Origin: Bacillus sp. REN3
GTDB taxonomy: Bacteria; Bacillota; Bacilli; Bacillales; Cytobacillaceae
NCBI RefSeq assembly: GCF_017912555.1
Contig: NZ_JAERSD010000002.1
Coordinates: 204,392-268,391 of the forward strand
Reading direction: 5' to 3'
Length of the DNA: 64,000 nt
The notes under the pieces were generated by a model. That model saw only the letters and a program-made list of their open reading frames with translations, searched no databases and had not been told where the DNA came from. Position 1 is the first letter of the stretch. Each line of letters opens with the position of its first letter. Both the position numbers and the translations under genes were made by a program. Below are positions 27,811-37,137 of the stretch, piece by piece.

Positions 27811-28389
27811 TTAAGCTGTTTTTTCTTCCGGATCCTTTTCCTTCTGTTTTGGATCTAATTCTCTTAATGCCTGGAAGATTGAGAATCCTGCGTAGCCAAG
27901 AAGCAGAAGTCCTGGCACGATCAGAAGGATTGCGCTGCCTTCCTTTGATTGAGCAAAATCGATAAGATATCCCGCATATGGAATCGTAAAACCTGAATAA
28001 ACTGCTTTTACATTTTCGGAAAGTACTGGTTCCAAATCAGCCGTTTTGTTGTTATCCCCTTTTGTTTCATACATCATGTGGTTACCGCTAGTTTTGATTC
28101 CGATGATCCGGTGGGTGATCAATTTTTTCTCACTTGCCTGAAAGGTGATGATTTCTCCTTTACTGAGCGATTTTCTTTCTTCAGAATCGACTGGTTTTAC
28201 TGCTATGATGGAGCCCGTTTTAAATGTCGGCTCCATTGAACCCGAAAGGACAGTCTTCAGCTGGTAGCCAAATACCTGGGGTTCTCCACCTGACGCTTTT
28301 GAGGAGATGACCAGAAAAGCCATTAGGATCAAGTTCATGAACAAGACAGCAGTAATAATATTGCTTAGGATTTTCAATACTTTCTTCAA
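27811..28389 (-). CDS. sipW: ER-type signal peptidase I SipW
   Basis: Membrane signal peptidase of about 192 residues, dedicated to processing TapA and TasA. The catalytic serine lies in SGSMEPTFKTGS. The base position carries His (LITHRIIGI) in place of Lys, the mark of archaeal/ER-type SipW. One helix lies at each end. A longer frame overlaps the end of tapA; TTG at 28389 (or GTG at 28398) fits the AGGAAGG site better. The order tapA-sipW-tasA is that of B. subtilis. Confidence 0.93.
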   Translation of the reverse strand: MKKVLKILSNIITAVLFMNLILMAFLVISSKASGGEPQVFGYQLKTVLSGSMEPTFKTGSIIAVKPVDSEERKSLSKGEIITFQASEKKLITHRIIGIKTSGNHMMYETKGDNNKTADLEPVLSENVKAVYSGFTIPYAGYLIDFAQSKEGSAILLIVPGLLLLGYAGFSIFQALRELDPKQKEKDPEEKTA

Positions 28390-28402
28390 ACTATTCACCT
28401 TC

Positions 28403-29227
28403 CTAATTTCCTTCTCCCGGATTTTCTGCAGCATCCTTCACTGCTGTATTGCTTTGTGCCTGAGCGCCTTCTTCTTTCTTTGCATCTTCATTGCTGATGC
28501 CTTTAACTTCTGCGGTTTCTTCCTTAGGCTTTTCCTCTGCTTCTACAGAAGCAGGCTCTTCTTTCTTGGCTGCATTGTCATCCGATTCCTGGTCCGGATG
28601 ATTCGCGTGATCTGATTGCGCTTCTTTCTCTCCCTGTTGTTTCTCTTTAACTTCAGATTCCTGACCGCTGTCTGGTTGGACAACCTCTGCCAGCTTCACA
28701 TTTATTTCTCCACTCCAAAGCTCTCCTCCGCCTGGATGATCTTCATGCTGGTATGCTTTGAACATATAGACTCCGTTTAATTCCGGTGTAAAAGTTAACT
28801 CTAGCTTCTCTCCGTTCTTTAAGGCCTTAAAGGTTAAAGTTCGGACCAATCTTTCTCCTTGTTTTGGATTGCCCTTCTCACTATAGTAAATCTCGTATTT
28901 TCCGCCTGACTTCATATCCTCGCCAGTATTTTCAATCGTGGCAGATATTTTCTCTCCATCAAATTTACTGCCGATAAACTTAAGTGAACTGCAATCCCAA
29001 TCACCGTGTTTTCCATTTTCAGCACAGCTGCTTTCTGTCTCCCATTCACCTGCCTGGATAATGCCATTCACTCTATCCTGATCACTGAAATATGCATTTG
29101 TTTGTCCGGTTAATATAGTAGATATCCCTATAAACAAGTACCATACAGCTAAAAACTTGATGAAGAGGAAAAGAAATTTATTTTTATTCCTGAACTTTCT
29201 TAGTCTGCCGTATCTTATAGGGTCCAC
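28403..29227 (-). CDS. tapA: Amyloid fibre assembly/anchoring protein TapA
   Basis: Exported protein of 274 residues. It has an N-terminal signal segment ending in TGQTNAYFSD, the SipW-type cleavage context. The core resembles B. subtilis TapA: ENTGEDMKSGGKYEIYYSEKGNPKQG and GVYMFKAYQHEDHPGG (about positions 97-122 and 152-167). The tail is long, Glu/Lys-rich and disordered, also as in TapA. TapA nucleates and anchors TasA fibres. The GTG at 29227 touches its GGAG site, so the true start is uncertain; an ATA three codons on has better spacing but would be unusual. Four SinR-like boxes lie upstream. Confidence 0.85.
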   Translation of the reverse strand: MDPIRYGRLRKFRNKNKFLFLFIKFLAVWYLFIGISTILTGQTNAYFSDQDRVNGIIQAGEWETESSCAENGKHGDWDCSSLKFIGSKFDGEKISATIENTGEDMKSGGKYEIYYSEKGNPKQGERLVRTLTFKALKNGEKLELTFTPELNGVYMFKAYQHEDHPGGGELWSGEINVKLAEVVQPDSGQESEVKEKQQGEKEAQSDHANHPDQESDDNAAKKEEPASVEAEEKPKEETAEVKGISNEDAKKEEGAQAQSNTAVKDAAENPGEGN

Positions 29228-29242
29228 CTCCAGTCACCAATC

Positions 29243-29437
29243 GTTCTTTTTTAAATACCAAACGTTCTTTTTAACGAAATTACATTTTGAGTATAACCTT
29301 TCCTCAAACTTTTGAAAAACCTGGAAAACAGCCAAATATTCTTGATAAAGAACAAAAATCGTTCGTTTTCTCTCTTTACCTCCTATTTCCTTACTATTTA
29401 GCATTTTTTAGCGAAGGATTCATACTTTATAAAGAAC
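29243..29437 (-). promoter_or_regulatory. Four SinR-like boxes upstream of tapA
   Basis: GTTCTTT occurs at 29243-29249 and 29264-29270 on the plus strand, and at 29353-29347 and 29437-29431 on the minus strand. These match the SinR operator consensus GTTCTYT that controls tapA in B. subtilis. A weak promoter (TTGAGG, 17 bases, TGTAAT) lies between the two pairs. Confidence 0.7.
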
Positions 29438-29446
29438 AACCCAGTC

Positions 29447-29484
29447 AAAAAAAGCTGAGGGCAGGACTTTCCTGCCTTCAGCTC
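29447..29484 (-). terminator. Terminator of the met operon
   Basis: AGCTGAAGGCAGG/CCTGCCCTCAGCT form a 13-bp stem with one mismatch, followed by TTTTTTTG on the minus strand, about 100 bases after the amidohydrolase stop. Confidence 0.88.
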
Positions 29485-29584
29485 ATGATTTTTCTATATG
29501 AATGCTGGAAGGTCCTTTGCTCTTTGGACCTCGCCCACCAAGTGCTTCCTGCCTGGAAGGTGCTTCCCTTCTCACATATGCAGT

Positions 29585-30793
29585 CTATACCTCGCTGTGA
29601 ACCTGCACTGTAGGTTCTAGTGCCAATTCAAAATCTGCTTTCACCCGCTTAAGCAATTCCTGGTCAACGAGCAGCCGATAGCCGGCTAACGCCAATGCTT
29701 TTGCCCCGGCCAACAAAGCTTTTTCTCCCTGAGGAGATCCGGCTGCGTCCCTGAATTCATGTGTATGCGCAATCAGGCTGTCAGGTCCAATCTTGATATA
29801 CGGATGCGCTGTCGGCGTTACATGACTGACGTTGCCTGCGTCGGTTGAGCCGATTCCCTTCCGTTCTTCTCTGTCTACCTTCTCCCCAAGCTGCTCAAGT
29901 TCTTCGCCAATAATCTGATCGAGAGTCCCATTCACGATGAAATCATGGACTTCGTTCTGGAATCGCTCGATTTTATAGGAAGCTCCGGTAGCCAGCGCGG
30001 CCGCTTCGGCAACCTTGCGGACCTTCGCGGAGACTTCTTCACAGCGTGCCCAGGTAGCTGCGCGGATGAAGAATCGGGCAGAGGCATAATCAGGGATGAT
30101 GTTCGGCGCATCGCCGCCATGGGTGATGATTCCATGGATTCGGACATCAGCAGGGACCTGCTGGCGCAATGCATTGACCCCATTATATAAAAAGATGACG
30201 GAATCGAGTGCATTGATTCCCTGTTCCGGCGAACCAGCCGCATGGGCTGCCTGGCCGTAAAAATGGAAATCGAGCGGGTCCACCGCCAATGTCGGACCGG
30301 TCAAACCTGTTTTCCCGCTCGGATGGATCATGAAGGAAGCATCAATACCTTCGAACAGGCCATCTTTAACGAAGCTTCCTTTCGCGCTTCCGTTCGGGCC
30401 GCCTTCCTCTGCTGGAGTCCCGAAAACCACCACTTCGCCGCCAGTTTCCTGGATTACTTCCGACAGCGCAATGCCTGCTGCCACGCTGGCCGTGCCGATG
30501 ATGTTATGGCCGCAGGCATGGCCCAGCCCCGGCAAGGCGTCATATTCTGCGAGGTACCCAATTGCAGGGCCAGGCCTGGCAGCGCCTTTCCTTGCGACAA
30601 AACCTGTCTCATGCCCCGCGACCCCTCTTGTTACTTCAAACCCTGCTTCTTCTAGAATGCCACTTAACAGTTTCGAGGCAAAAAACTCCTGGTTGCCGAT
30701 TTCCGGGTTTTCGTGGATTCGGCGGCTTGTATCGATATAGAGCTTCGCAGATCTTTCAATATTTCTCGTGATTCGTTCTCTTTGTCCTGACAA
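29585..30793 (-). CDS. M20D amidohydrolase in the methionine uptake operon
   Basis: Metal hydrolase of 402 residues in the AbgB/hippurate hydrolase group. Visible marks are YLAEYDALPGLGHACGHNI, GTPAEEGG and a late HEF segment. These enzymes split N-acyl or N-aroyl amino acids in the cytoplasm. The start is TTG at 30793 with AAGGAG eleven bases upstream. It is the last gene of the SAM-riboswitch operon after metQ (15-base gap), so its substrate is probably an acylated methionine or another sulfur amino acid conjugate imported by MetNIQ. That substrate is inference. Confidence 0.88.
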   Translation of the reverse strand: MSGQRERITRNIERSAKLYIDTSRRIHENPEIGNQEFFASKLLSGILEEAGFEVTRGVAGHETGFVARKGAARPGPAIGYLAEYDALPGLGHACGHNIIGTASVAAGIALSEVIQETGGEVVVFGTPAEEGGPNGSAKGSFVKDGLFEGIDASFMIHPSGKTGLTGPTLAVDPLDFHFYGQAAHAAGSPEQGINALDSVIFLYNGVNALRQQVPADVRIHGIITHGGDAPNIIPDYASARFFIRAATWARCEEVSAKVRKVAEAAALATGASYKIERFQNEVHDFIVNGTLDQIIGEELEQLGEKVDREERKGIGSTDAGNVSHVTPTAHPYIKIGPDSLIAHTHEFRDAAGSPQGEKALLAGAKALALAGYRLLVDQELLKRVKADFELALEPTVQVHSEV

Positions 30794-30808
30794 GCAAACC
30801 AGCTCCTT

Positions 30809-31654
30809 TTATTTAATGATGTCCTTCAGTTCTTCAATCGGAATGTCCACGACGATCGAGCCCCCGTTCGTGTCCTTTTTGATCGCTTCCACTACTTCTT
30901 TTTCATGGTAGATTCTGGCGATTTTCCTGAACACTTCCTTTTCCTTCTCCTCCTTCCGGGCAGCAATGATATTGATATATGGCTTCACTTCATCCTGTTT
31001 GGGGTCTTCGAGGAAAATCGCATCCTCATTCGGGGTAAAGCCTGCCTGGCCGGCAATCCCGTTATTGATGACAGAGGCCGCAACATCTTTCAGTACACGA
31101 GGTGTCTGCTGGGCGGTAACGGGAGTGATCTTAAGATTCTTCGGATTTTTTTCGATGCCGCTCAAATCGCCAAACAGGCTGAAATCCTCTTTCAATTCAA
31201 GCAGCCCGGCAAGCTCAAGGACCATCAGGGCGCGAGCCTGGTTCGTCGGATCGTTCGGAATCGCGATTTCTGCGCCTTTCTTGATTTCTTTGATCGATTT
31301 TACCTTTTCCGAGTAAATACCCATCGGTGCAATCTGCGTCGTGCCAACCGGCGTCAAATCGAGTCCATGTTCTTCCTTGAACTGGTTCAGGAACGCAATC
31401 GTCTGGAACGCATTCAAGTCGATATCGCCATTTGCCAGTGCCTGGTTAGGAAGCGTATAGTCGGAGAACTCGACAAGTTCAATTTCAATGCCTTCTTTTT
31501 CAGCCTTTTCCTTGATGATGTCCCACATCTGTCCATCAGAGCCTGTAACCCCAATTTTCACATGTGCCTTTTCCCCTGCTGCCGGGTTGTTCCCGCATGC
31601 TCCAAGAATGGATACTAAGAATACTGCCATGATGATGAATAGTGCTTTTTTCAT
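30809..31654 (-). CDS. metQ: Methionine ABC transporter substrate-binding lipoprotein MetQ
   Basis: Lipoprotein of 281 residues of the NlpA/MetQ family that binds methionine outside the membrane. The signal peptide ends in a lipobox ILGAC, making Cys20 the lipid anchor. Family segments include KIGVTGSDGQMWDIIKEKA, NGDIDLNAFQ and AIPNDPTNQARAL. The ATG at 31654 follows AGAGGAG; the longer frame upstream is not needed. It follows metI by 37 bases. Confidence 0.95.
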   Translation of the reverse strand: MKKALFIIMAVFLVSILGACGNNPAAGEKAHVKIGVTGSDGQMWDIIKEKAEKEGIEIELVEFSDYTLPNQALANGDIDLNAFQTIAFLNQFKEEHGLDLTPVGTTQIAPMGIYSEKVKSIKEIKKGAEIAIPNDPTNQARALMVLELAGLLELKEDFSLFGDLSGIEKNPKNLKITPVTAQQTPRVLKDVAASVINNGIAGQAGFTPNEDAIFLEDPKQDEVKPYINIIAARKEEKEKEVFRKIARIYHEKEVVEAIKKDTNGGSIVVDIPIEELKDIIK

Positions 31655-31691
31655 TTCTTCTCCTCTTTTCTCTTTAAAATAAGCCCGCACA

Positions 31692-32354
31692 TTAGCGGCG
31701 CAGGAAGATCCTCGCCAAATGGTTCCCGAGGAACTGGGCGACCTGGACAAGGATGATTAGCAGCACCACCGTCACCAGCATGACCGAGGTGTCGAAGCGC
31801 TGATAGCCATAAGTCATTGCGAGATCGCCAAGCCCCCCACCGCCAACCGTTCCCGCCATTGCGGAAAAATCAATCAGGCCGACTGTGATGAAAGTGATGC
31901 CAAGGATCAACGGGCCAAGCGCTTCTGGAATCAAGACACCAAAGATGATTTGCAAAGGACTTGCTCCCATTGCTTTGGCGGCCTCGATGATCCCCGGATC
32001 AATGGATATAAGGTTGTTCTCCACGACCCTGGCAATCCCGAACGACGCTGCGATCGTCATGGGAAATATCGCGGCCCATGTCCCGATGGTCGTACCGACG
32101 ACCATCCTTGTCAGCGGGCCGATTGCGACGAGGAAAATGATGAACGGGATCGGCCGGATGATATTGATCAAGACATTCAGTGTCCCGAATATCCATTTGT
32201 TCTCAAGGATGTTGCCGCTCCGTGTCACGAACAGCAGCAACCCGAGGCTGATCCCGATGATCGCTGAAAAAGTCAGCGTAAAAAGGACCATTGTCAATGT
32301 TTCACCCGTGGCCTCCGCGATGCGCGGCCAAAATGTACTCCAATCAACCTTCAT
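31692..32354 (-). CDS. metI: Methionine ABC transporter permease MetI
   Basis: Integral membrane permease of 220 residues with about five helices and the EAA loop (EAAKAMGASPLQIIFGVLIPEA, about residues 131-152) that docks to MetN. The ATG at 32354 has AAGGAGG ten bases upstream; the TTG at 32363 would sit on that site. It overlaps the end of metN by 11 bases, which indicates translational coupling. Confidence 0.95.
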   Translation of the reverse strand: MKVDWSTFWPRIAEATGETLTMVLFTLTFSAIIGISLGLLLFVTRSGNILENKWIFGTLNVLINIIRPIPFIIFLVAIGPLTRMVVGTTIGTWAAIFPMTIAASFGIARVVENNLISIDPGIIEAAKAMGASPLQIIFGVLIPEALGPLILGITFITVGLIDFSAMAGTVGGGGLGDLAMTYGYQRFDTSVMLVTVVLLIILVQVAQFLGNHLARIFLRR

Positions 32355-33366
32355 GATGCACAACCTCCTTCACCTTTACGTATTCCTCCAATTCCCCCAG
32401 TACACGGTCAATCACCCGGTCCTCACCCTGCAGCTCAACGATCAGGTTGCCGAACAGGACTCCCTGAAGCTCGTTTATATTGCCGTTCAGGATGTTGACA
32501 TGGACATCATATTTTTTGGCGATGTCCGAAAGAATCGGTCTATTGGTGCTTTCTCCTTTGAAAATCAGCCTGTACAGCCTGCACTGCTTTTCAGCGAGCG
32601 TTTTATGCAGGCTTTCGGACAGGTTGTCATTCAATACAGAACGGATGAAATTCTGTGTCGTTTTCGTTTGGGGATTTGTGAACAAGTCAAATACTGTTCC
32701 TTCTTCAATAACCGCGCCGTTTTCCATTACCGCCACCCGGTCGCAGATTTTCCTGATGACCCCCATCTCGTGGGTGATCAGCAAGATTGTCACATTGTAT
32801 TCGCAGTTGACCTTCCTAAGCAGGTTCAGGATTTCTCCAGTCGTTTCTGGATCAAGCGCTGAAGTCGCTTCATCGCAAATCAAGATATCTGGCGATGTCG
32901 CCAGCGCCCTGGCAATTCCAACGCGCTGTTTCTGGCCGCCGGAAAGCTGTTCAGGATAATGATTCGCTTTGTCCGCAAGCCCGACAAACTCCAGCAGATC
33001 GTTCACTTTACGGCTAATATCTTCCTTTGCCGCACCCGCGAGCTTCAGCGGGTAGGCTACATTGCCAAAAACAGTCCGGGAATTGAACAAATTGAAGTTT
33101 TGGAAAATCATCCCGATCCGCTGGCGGAGCTTCCTCAATTCCTTTTGAGGTAGAGAACTGATTTCAAGCCCATTGACGATGACCTTTCCTGCAGACGGCC
33201 TTTCAAGCAGGTTGACAAGCCTGAGCAATGTGCTTTTTCCCGCCCCACTGAAACCGATGATGCCAAAAATTTCACCCTTGTTGACCGATAGGGATACCTC
33301 ATTGACCGCTGCTAGTTCACGATCCCTTGTTTTGAACTTCTTCGTTACTTTTTCGAATGTAATCAT
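32344..33366 (-). CDS. metN: Methionine ABC transporter ATPase MetN
   Basis: ATP-binding subunit of 340 residues. Walker A (GFSGAGKSTLL), signature (LSGGQKQRVGIARAL), Walker B (ILICDEATSAL) and the switch His (ITHEMG) are all present. A C-terminal NIL/ACT-like domain (about 265-340) lets methionine inhibit transport in MetN of other species. First gene of metN-metI-metQ-amidohydrolase, directly under a SAM riboswitch. Confidence 0.96.
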   Translation of the reverse strand: MITFEKVTKKFKTRDRELAAVNEVSLSVNKGEIFGIIGFSGAGKSTLLRLVNLLERPSAGKVIVNGLEISSLPQKELRKLRQRIGMIFQNFNLFNSRTVFGNVAYPLKLAGAAKEDISRKVNDLLEFVGLADKANHYPEQLSGGQKQRVGIARALATSPDILICDEATSALDPETTGEILNLLRKVNCEYNVTILLITHEMGVIRKICDRVAVMENGAVIEEGTVFDLFTNPQTKTTQNFIRSVLNDNLSESLHKTLAEKQCRLYRLIFKGESTNRPILSDIAKKYDVHVNILNGNINELQGVLFGNLIVELQGEDRVIDRVLGELEEYVKVKEVVHHEG

Positions 33367-33547
33367 GGCTTCTTATCCTTCCTTTACACATCAGAATGCT
33401 TGGTTATAAACCTAAACCTCTCTTCAGCCCATTCTCCCCTTCCAGAAAGCAGCTAAAAATTCCATACTTTTTTCTGGCAGACTTGGAATGCCTTTCATCC
33501 TTATTAAAAATACTGCATGAAAGATAAAAGGCCGCTCATACCATCCC

Positions 33548-33736
33548 TCTTGAAAACAAAAAGCCCCCTTCCTGTCATGCACACACAGACAAGAAGAGGG
33601 TATATCGGTACCCGCTTGCTTCTCATCTGCCAGGCTGATCGCTAAAATCAGTCTGATGGAATTGGCACGGTGCCTGCTACTCGCAGATCCGCTGCCGAGG
33701 TTTCATTGGGCCAGTCCCTCCACCTCTCTGGATAAG
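33548..33736 (-). promoter_or_regulatory. SAM-I (S-box) riboswitch with terminator
   Basis: The minus strand from 33736 reads the S-box consensus: CTTATCCAGAGAGGTGGAGG, then GACTGGCCCAATGAAACC, CGGCAGC, and GATGAGAAG closing helix P1 near 33617. The expression platform has a terminator: CCCTCTTCTTGTC pairs with GACAGGAAGGGGG and is followed by CTTTTTGTTTT (about 33605-33548). High SAM should stop transcription of metNIQ and the amidohydrolase. Confidence 0.96.
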
Positions 33737-33774
33737 AAAACGAAACTTTTTATTCGGTTTGTAATATGTCCCTC

Positions 33775-33803
33775 ATTTTAGGACAAGAAAAAAACGGTGT
33801 CAA
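33775..33803 (-). promoter_or_regulatory. SigA promoter of the met operon
   Basis: Consensus -35 TTGACA (33803-33798), 17-base spacer, -10 TAAAAT (33780-33775), about 40 bases before the riboswitch aptamer. Confidence 0.9.
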
Positions 33804-33874
33804 TGCAAAAATTTTTAAAAATTTTGCTCAACCGGACGGAAAGCCAGTATTTTCAAGGCTCAAACATTGAGAAA

Positions 33875-35539
33875 TTATTTTACTGCCGGTTCATGGAGAA
33901 GGGAAATTTCTTCGAAGTAGTCGACGGTTTTCAACTTTTCATCGAATTCATGTTCAGGGTTCCATGCATCGTCGATATATACCTCCATCACCTTGCGCGC
34001 ACGATCATCTCCCTTCAAGCCGTATTCCACTGCCGCCACGCTTTCAAAAATCTTCACCATCAGTTCGGCGACACGCTTTGAGTGGAACGTTTTATGGTCC
34101 GGGGTCGCTGTCTCCAGTGCCGCAAGCAACCTTTCCAGCTGGCCGATCCCTCCTTTGACCTGGTCGGCCTGCCTACCGTCCAGCCCCCTTATCCGCTCTT
34201 TCATCTCCTGTAAAAACAGCTCTCCGGCATTGAATTTTTCAATCAAACGCAGCACTTCAAGACCAAGGATATTCGCAGTCCCTTCCCACACCGTCAATAC
34301 CTGGGCATCCCGCAGGAGGCGCGGGGTTACAAAGTCCTCAATATAGCCATTGCCTCCGTGCATCTCGATGGCTTCATGGGCGAAAAGGACCGCTTGTTCC
34401 GCTGATTCCTTTTTCAAAATCGCTATGAAAAGCCTATTCAGGACAAAATCTTTTTCTGTCATGCCTGGCTCATTCCTCATGACTTTTTCAAACAGCGGCA
34501 AGTAGTGGAAAACGGTACGTGTCTCGATTTCGAGCTTTGCGGCCATTTTTGACAGTGTATCCCGGATCATCGGAAAATCCGCAAGCTTCTTTCCAAAAGC
34601 ATCCCGCTTCAGCGCATACCCGCGAGCTTCGCGATAGGCACGCCGCATGATGCCAAGTGATGCGACCGTATTGCAGACACGGGAGAGGTTAAGTGCCTCC
34701 ATCATGTAATAAAAGCCTTTTGTCGGATTGCCGACGATATAGGCGTCAGCACCGTCGAATTCAACCTCCGCCGACGGGACAGCCTTCACACCGAGTTTAT
34801 CCTTAAGCCTGCGGAGCTTAATGCCATTCAGCGACCCATCCCGTCTTCGCCAAGGTACCGCAAACAGCGTCAGCCCTTTCGTGCCATCCGGCGCTCCTTC
34901 CCGCCGCGCCAGCACCATCGCCACTCCGCACATCCCAGCGTTCGAAGCGAAATACTTTTCACCGTAAAGTTTGTAACCGTCCTCTTCCTGGACGGCTATC
35001 GTCTCATTCGCTCCTACATCCGACCCGCCCTGCCGCTCTGTCAGGAAGGTCGCCCCCTCGTATAAAACGTTCTCTCCGGTTGACAGCACATGGGGAAGGA
35101 ATAAGGCTTTCACATCGGGCGAAGCGTATTGATCGAGCAAATACGCGGTTGCCATCGTCAGTGTCACCGGACAATAAAATCCCGCTTCCGTCTGGGACAA
35201 TAAATAGCCCTGCGCATAGGAATAAAGATAATTGCCGCGCCGTCCAAGCTCTGGGATATCTTTATGTACATAGCCGACAATCCCGGTCCGGTACGTTTCC
35301 TCAACCGTCCTTCGATAACCTTCATTGACCCAGACCTTTGAAATGTCCTCGCCATAGGCATCGAACTTGATCAGCTTCGGCTGCCCTTCTCGATCCGTGA
35401 ATCTTGCCCGCTCATCAATCTCGTTGGCGCACTTTTCCCCAAAGGCCATCAGCTCCCTGTCCGCATACGCAAAAAAATCCTCATCCAGCAGCTCCTTAAG
35501 CAGCATCCGGAACTGCGGCTCTTCCTCGTAAAAACTCAT
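33875..35539 (-). CDS. Acyl-CoA dehydrogenase family protein (AidB-like layout)
   Basis: FAD enzyme of about 554 residues, longer than standard acyl-CoA dehydrogenases (~380) because of an added C-terminal helical domain. Visible family marks are ERQGGSDVGANET, CGVAMVLARREG, LKRDAFGKKLADFPM and EMHGGNGYIEDF followed by LLRDAQVLTVWEGTANI. The WEGTANI ending and extra domain recall AidB/ACAD10-like members. Substrate unknown; it might act on a branched or unusual acyl-CoA. The ATG at 35539 has GGGAGG upstream and is preferred to the frame opening at 35560. Transcribed alone. Confidence 0.9.
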   Translation of the reverse strand: MSFYEEEPQFRMLLKELLDEDFFAYADRELMAFGEKCANEIDERARFTDREGQPKLIKFDAYGEDISKVWVNEGYRRTVEETYRTGIVGYVHKDIPELGRRGNYLYSYAQGYLLSQTEAGFYCPVTLTMATAYLLDQYASPDVKALFLPHVLSTGENVLYEGATFLTERQGGSDVGANETIAVQEEDGYKLYGEKYFASNAGMCGVAMVLARREGAPDGTKGLTLFAVPWRRRDGSLNGIKLRRLKDKLGVKAVPSAEVEFDGADAYIVGNPTKGFYYMMEALNLSRVCNTVASLGIMRRAYREARGYALKRDAFGKKLADFPMIRDTLSKMAAKLEIETRTVFHYLPLFEKVMRNEPGMTEKDFVLNRLFIAILKKESAEQAVLFAHEAIEMHGGNGYIEDFVTPRLLRDAQVLTVWEGTANILGLEVLRLIEKFNAGELFLQEMKERIRGLDGRQADQVKGGIGQLERLLAALETATPDHKTFHSKRVAELMVKIFESVAAVEYGLKGDDRARKVMEVYIDDAWNPEHEFDEKLKTVDYFEEISLLHEPAVK

Positions 35540-35607
35540 CCGGCTCCCTCCCATATCCATGATGCTTTTATTTTAACAGAATAATCAGTAAATTAATATG
35601 TGCATTG

Positions 35608-35637
35608 AAAAAGGCATCCGCATTTCAACGGACACCC
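35608..35637 (-). terminator. Terminator of the M23 hydrolase gene
   Basis: GGTGTCCG and CGGATGCC form an 8-bp stem with two G-U pairs, followed by TTTTTC on the minus strand. It lies about 170 bases past the stop codon. Confidence 0.65.
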
Positions 35638-35806
35638 TGTTATCGATTTTTCTCTCAAGGCACTTCGCTTTCCACTGGCATGCCGGACTGCCTCCCCGGC
35701 GCTATGCACCTTCAGGATCTCCTCATGCCCTTGCATTCGCAGAGCCTTAGTTCCTTTTTTTCCAATTCAACAAGAAATGGCAAATCAGCACTGTTCCTTA
35801 ACATAG

Positions 35807-36988
35807 CTATTTTTTGAAGAATCCCATCGGGTCGATGCTGTTTGATTTTTGCGGATTCCACTGTCCTTGATGGATTTCGAAGTGGAGATGCTTTCCCCTG
35901 CTGTCCCCGGTATTGCCCATATATCCGAGCATTTCCCCTTTATTTATGGTTTGCCCGGTCCTGACCGTACTTTTTTCAAGGTGGGCGTATAACGTTGTGA
36001 ACGTTGTGCCTCTGATGTGGTGGGTGATCAGCACACAGTTGCCGTAGCTAGTGGAATAATAGGAGCGAATCACTGTTCCGGAAGCTGCGGCGACCACCTT
36101 CGCTTTCGGTGAGGGATCGGCAATGTCAATTCCCGCGTGGAGTTTTCCCCACCTTGGTCCATAACCTGACGTCAAGGTACCTGTTGTCGGCATGATAAAA
36201 ATATCTTCAGGATTGGCATTCAAGTACTCCAGCCTTTGCGTCTGCTTTTCTTTTAGGATCGCGATTTCCTGTGAAGTCAAGTTGACGTAGATTTCGTACA
36301 TATCCATCAACTCAGACTCGCTTTCACGCTTTTCCTTTTTGACCGAATCAAGGTAGCGCTGCTTTTCAGCTGCTTTTCCCTGAAGCTCAGCCTTTAACGA
36401 TTCCATCTCTTTGCGGTCCTTTTCAAGCGATTCTATCCTGTCCTTAAGTTCCTCCTGCTGCTGGCCCTTTGTATTTAGGTCCTGCCTATGCTTCTCGATC
36501 AGTTCCTGGTCTGCTTTCATGATCGTGCTGATCGCAGTTGAAACATCAAACAGCTGGGATAAGCTTTTTGTGTCCATCAACATATGAACATAGAACTTCA
36601 AACCCTCCTGCTGCTGGAGGGTCCGCAGCCGTTCCTTGATGATCAAGTCCCTGGTTTCGATCCTAGTCTCGAGCTGGCCGATTTCCTTTTTCATTTCTTC
36701 GATCACTTGCGTTGTCAATTCAAGATTTGTTTGCAAATTCCGGATTTTTTCATTGGTGAAGGCTACCTCATCATCCAGTGCTTTTAGTTCATCCTGGAAC
36801 TTTTGCTCTTCCTTCCCCATCTTCTCAATTTGTTTTTCCTTCAGTTGAAAATCATGCTGGAGTTGCTCCCGCTGCTGACGGATTTCCGTTAAATCGTCCG
36901 GAGAGGCTTTTTCAGCCGCTCCAGCCGGAAAAACGCCAGTGAACGCAAGCCCGACTGTCATCGTGAAAACAAAGCATTTATTTTTCAT
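35807..36988 (-). CDS. Secreted coiled-coil M23 peptidoglycan hydrolase (EnvC-like)
   Basis: Exported protein of 393 residues. A signal peptide ends near GAAEKASP. A long coiled coil covers about 30-255 (heptad-rich Glu/Lys/Leu). A LytM/M23 domain (about 265-390) has all zinc ligands: HAGIDIAD, then HLHFEIH near the C-terminus. Coiled-coil M23 proteins of this kind work with FtsEX as cell-wall hydrolases or activators. Since the zinc ligands are kept, it is probably an active endopeptidase. Start ATG has AAGGAG. No ftsEX is adjacent. Confidence 0.92.
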   Translation of the reverse strand: MKNKCFVFTMTVGLAFTGVFPAGAAEKASPDDLTEIRQQREQLQHDFQLKEKQIEKMGKEEQKFQDELKALDDEVAFTNEKIRNLQTNLELTTQVIEEMKKEIGQLETRIETRDLIIKERLRTLQQQEGLKFYVHMLMDTKSLSQLFDVSTAISTIMKADQELIEKHRQDLNTKGQQQEELKDRIESLEKDRKEMESLKAELQGKAAEKQRYLDSVKKEKRESESELMDMYEIYVNLTSQEIAILKEKQTQRLEYLNANPEDIFIMPTTGTLTSGYGPRWGKLHAGIDIADPSPKAKVVAAASGTVIRSYYSTSYGNCVLITHHIRGTTFTTLYAHLEKSTVRTGQTINKGEMLGYMGNTGDSRGKHLHFEIHQGQWNPQKSNSIDPMGFFKK

Positions 36989-37137
36989 GGCTCCTTCTCC
37001 CCTAAGATAAATTGGCCAGCATGACCTAACTCTCTCACTCTCTTATCTAGTATATTATTCCAGAAGCGCAAATCATGTCTACTTTTGTAATGTACAAAAA
37101 ATCGTTAGAAAGTTTTCAAGAAATAGTGCGGAAAAGT

